Of a DNA stretch of 8,760 bases, positions 7,384 to 8,760 are shown piece after piece. The position numbers were made by a program, and so were the translations under genes. The notes beneath the pieces are model-generated. The model ran no database searches. It saw only the letters and a program-made list of their open reading frames with translations, and was not told the origin of the DNA. The first letter of the stretch is position 1. Each line of letters opens with the position of its first letter. The stretch covers positions 1 to 8,760 of the forward strand of contig JAYWEQ010000133.1 in the NCBI GenBank assembly GCA_043779185.1, in the 5' to 3' direction. This DNA is from JAYWDA01 sp043779185 (lineage in GTDB: Bacteria > Bdellovibrionota > Bdellovibrionia > Bdellovibrionales > Bdellovibrionaceae).

Positions 7384-8205
7384 TTAGATTTGGCTGCGTT
7401 CTATAACGCGAAGCACAGATTTTAACAGAGCTAGCTTCCGATCCCGAATCGCAGTTTCGCGAGTTAAAATAGGGCGAAGATTTTCAACTTCATCATCTTC
7501 TCGGGAAAGCTGGGAAGATTGACGGTTATAAAGAAGTTTTCGACGGTGCTGAATCTCTGGATGCTCGCCAAATTCCACTTCAGTTTCGGTCAATAAAAAT
7601 TGCGCCTTAGAAAGGTCATTCCGAACGACAAAAGCATCGACCAGGGAAAGCATTCTCTGCAATCCTTGCGGCCATTTGCCAGGTGTTTGCAGAGGCACTT
7701 GAGGGGGTGCTCCAGCCGGCACCAAAGACATTTTTTCAGTGGGCATCGTCTGCAAGGGGGCCATCGAAAAAACTTCTTCGTCGTACTCGTCAGCCGTTAA
7801 ACTTTCTAATTTCTGAATGACTTTTTGCGCTTTCGTAGATTCGGGATTAAAAAACAAAACCATCTTGTAATACTTAAGAGCGCCTTTGGGTTCATTTTGC
7901 AGCAAGCAAAGGTCACCCAAGATTTGATAAGCTAAAAGATTCGCTGAATCTAATTGAATGACTTTTTCTAAGTGCTGGCGAGCTTCACCATATTTTTTTT
8001 GATCCTTGAGAATCTTTGCAAAAACAAGAAGTCCCCCGGCAAATTTGGGGTGACGCTGAATGCCATTTTTGACGATTTTTTCGGCTTCTTGAAGGCTTCC
8101 GCGCTCTCGAAAGCCTTCAGCCAAGGGCGCAAAGGCCTGAGAATCAGGGGATTGCGACAAGATTTTCTTATAGCGCTCCATCGAATTGTCATCAATTTTA
8201 TGCAT
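7384..8205 (-). CDS. Tetratricopeptide-repeat protein of unknown function, 273 aa
   Basis: This soluble protein has no signal peptide. Residues ~22-53, 56-87 and 90-121 are three consecutive TPR-type units of about 34 residues, with the usual small residues at the helix contacts and Pro at the turn (for example HPKFAGGLL, ALKYYKMVLFFNPES). An acidic then Pro-rich linker covers about 138-178 (DEYDEEVF, AGAPPQVPLQTPG). A helical C-terminal half follows: a fourth TPR-like pair at ~180-219 and a final basic helix at 253-273. TPRs are protein-protein interaction scaffolds; the partner is unknown. The start is uncertain. The ATG at 8205 is directly abutted by AAGG, too close for a normal ribosome binding site. 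The next ATG (8181) has none, and an in-frame TAA upstream rules out a much longer form. It is transcribed divergently from ruvC and lies 81 nt before efp, so co-transcription with efp is likely. Confidence 0.88.
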   Translation of the reverse strand: MHKIDDNSMERYKKILSQSPDSQAFAPLAEGFRERGSLQEAEKIVKNGIQRHPKFAGGLLVFAKILKDQKKYGEARQHLEKVIQLDSANLLAYQILGDLCLLQNEPKGALKYYKMVLFFNPESTKAQKVIQKLESLTADEYDEEVFSMAPLQTMPTEKMSLVPAGAPPQVPLQTPGKWPQGLQRMLSLVDAFVVRNDLSKAQFLLTETEVEFGEHPEIQHRRKLLYNRQSSQLSREDDEVENLRPILTRETAIRDRKLALLKSVLRVIERSQI

Positions 8206-8282
8206 CCTTGAAGCATGGCACCTTGGTTAGAAAAACTCAATGTTTGATTGACGTAAAATCCTTGAGCGCGGGAAAGTAGGTT
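8206..8282. promoter_or_regulatory. Divergent intergenic region between the TPR gene and ruvC
   Basis: These 77 bp must hold promoters for both directions unless ruvC or the TPR gene is read from elsewhere. For ruvC, TAAAAT at 8254-8259 is a plausible -10 (5 of 6), but no convincing -35 is seen 16-18 bp before it. Near the centre lies a perfect 5-bp dyad, TCAAT-gtttg-ATTGA (8237-8251), immediately upstream of that -10. No clear minus-strand promoter was found. Confidence 0.35.
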
Positions 8283-8760
8283 ATGAGAAAAAGAATTTTA
8301 GGGATTGATCCGGGTTCTCGCATTGCCGGTTTCGGAGTTTTAGAATACACTTCTGCCGGAGATATTTTTCATATCGCGCATGGCGTGGTGGATGTGCGCC
8401 GATCGGGACCTGTGACAGAAACTGAGTTCCATCAGCGGCTTTATCATCTGGGGCTTGGCTTTCGCCAGGTTCTTGAAAAATACAAGCCAGAGTCCGTGGC
8501 TGTGGAAAGTATTTTTTTAGGAAAGAATGCCGACAGCGCTTTTAAATTAGGTCATGCGCGGGGTGTGATCACTTATGAAATGTTACTCCAAAATTTGCCG
8601 GTTTTTGAATACAGTTCCCGTTTAATAAAAAAAACAGTGACTGGTTCGGGTGGAGCTGAAAAAGAACAGGTGCAAGACGTGCTCAAAATGTTGTTAAAAA
8701 TTTCAAGTTTCAACGAAATGGATGCCTCTGATGCCGTCGCTGTGGCTTATCATCATGCGG
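8283..8760 (+). CDS. ruvC: Holliday junction resolvase RuvC (partial, C-terminus off window)
   Basis: 159 codons are visible of a family usually about 160-190 aa, so only a short tail is missing. RuvC is a homodimeric endonuclease that cuts four-way DNA junctions symmetrically, working with the RuvAB branch-migration motor. The RNase H-like fold begins with RILGIDPGSRIAGFGV. All four expected catalytic acids are present: Asp9, Glu75 (in VAVES), Asp147 and Asp150 (in MDASDAVAVAYHH). The conserved blocks GKNADSAFKLGHARG (80-94) and TVTGSGGAEKEQV (118-130) are intact, so the enzyme looks functional. The ATG start places the first catalytic Asp at its usual distance from the N-terminus. The ribosome binding site is weak: AGG ends only 2 nt before the ATG, with GGGA a little further upstream. 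ruvA or ruvB may follow off the window, but this cannot be seen. Confidence 0.97.
   Translation, partial: MRKRILGIDPGSRIAGFGVLEYTSAGDIFHIAHGVVDVRRSGPVTETEFHQRLYHLGLGFRQVLEKYKPESVAVESIFLGKNADSAFKLGHARGVITYEMLLQNLPVFEYSSRLIKKTVTGSGGAEKEQVQDVLKMLLKISSFNEMDASDAVAVAYHHA

Noticed and set aside
7396..7409. GCGTT-ctat-AACGC inverted repeat near the end of the TPR gene
   Set aside because: It is a 5-bp stem inside coding sequence with no T run after it, most likely chance.

Overview
The window reads as an ordinary chromosomal stretch of a Gram-negative, diderm bacterium. It carries RuvC, elongation factor P, a TamB-type inner-membrane/periplasmic protein and an Omp85 (BamA/TamA-family) outer-membrane assembly protein. 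The many POTRA domains, the two TPR-type proteins and the general style of the proteins suggest a deltaproteobacterial-type lineage, possibly Bdellovibrionota. That placement is an impression, not a search result. No mobile element, CRISPR array, tRNA, rRNA or foreign-looking segment is visible.

Layout: one gene, ruvC, points right and runs off the right edge (from 8283). Everything else is on the minus strand. Reading in the direction of transcription, the order is a TPR protein (8205-7384), efp (7302-6736), a 129-bp gap with a promoter-like site, a 345-aa helical-repeat protein of unknown function (6606-5569), tamB (5572-1613), and an Omp85/TamA-like gene (1616 to beyond base 1).

The last three genes form a tightly coupled translational unit. 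The 345-aa gene and tamB share an ATGA overlap, and tamB and the Omp85 gene share a GTGA overlap. The likely job is an envelope translocation/assembly module: TamB bridges the periplasm from the inner membrane, and the Omp85 protein receives it at the outer membrane.

Three things stand out. The order is tamB before tamA, the reverse of the classical tamA-tamB arrangement. The Omp85 protein shows about seven POTRA-like units in the visible 538 residues, far more than the three of E. coli TamA or the five of BamA. A cytoplasmic helical-repeat protein of unknown function is co-translated with them.

Regulatory candidates are a perfect TATAAT box inside an 8-bp imperfect dyad upstream of the three-gene operon, and a leader inverted repeat that could mask the efp ribosome binding site. 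A small dyad also sits in the divergent ruvC/TPR intergenic region. All of these are pattern-based inferences.
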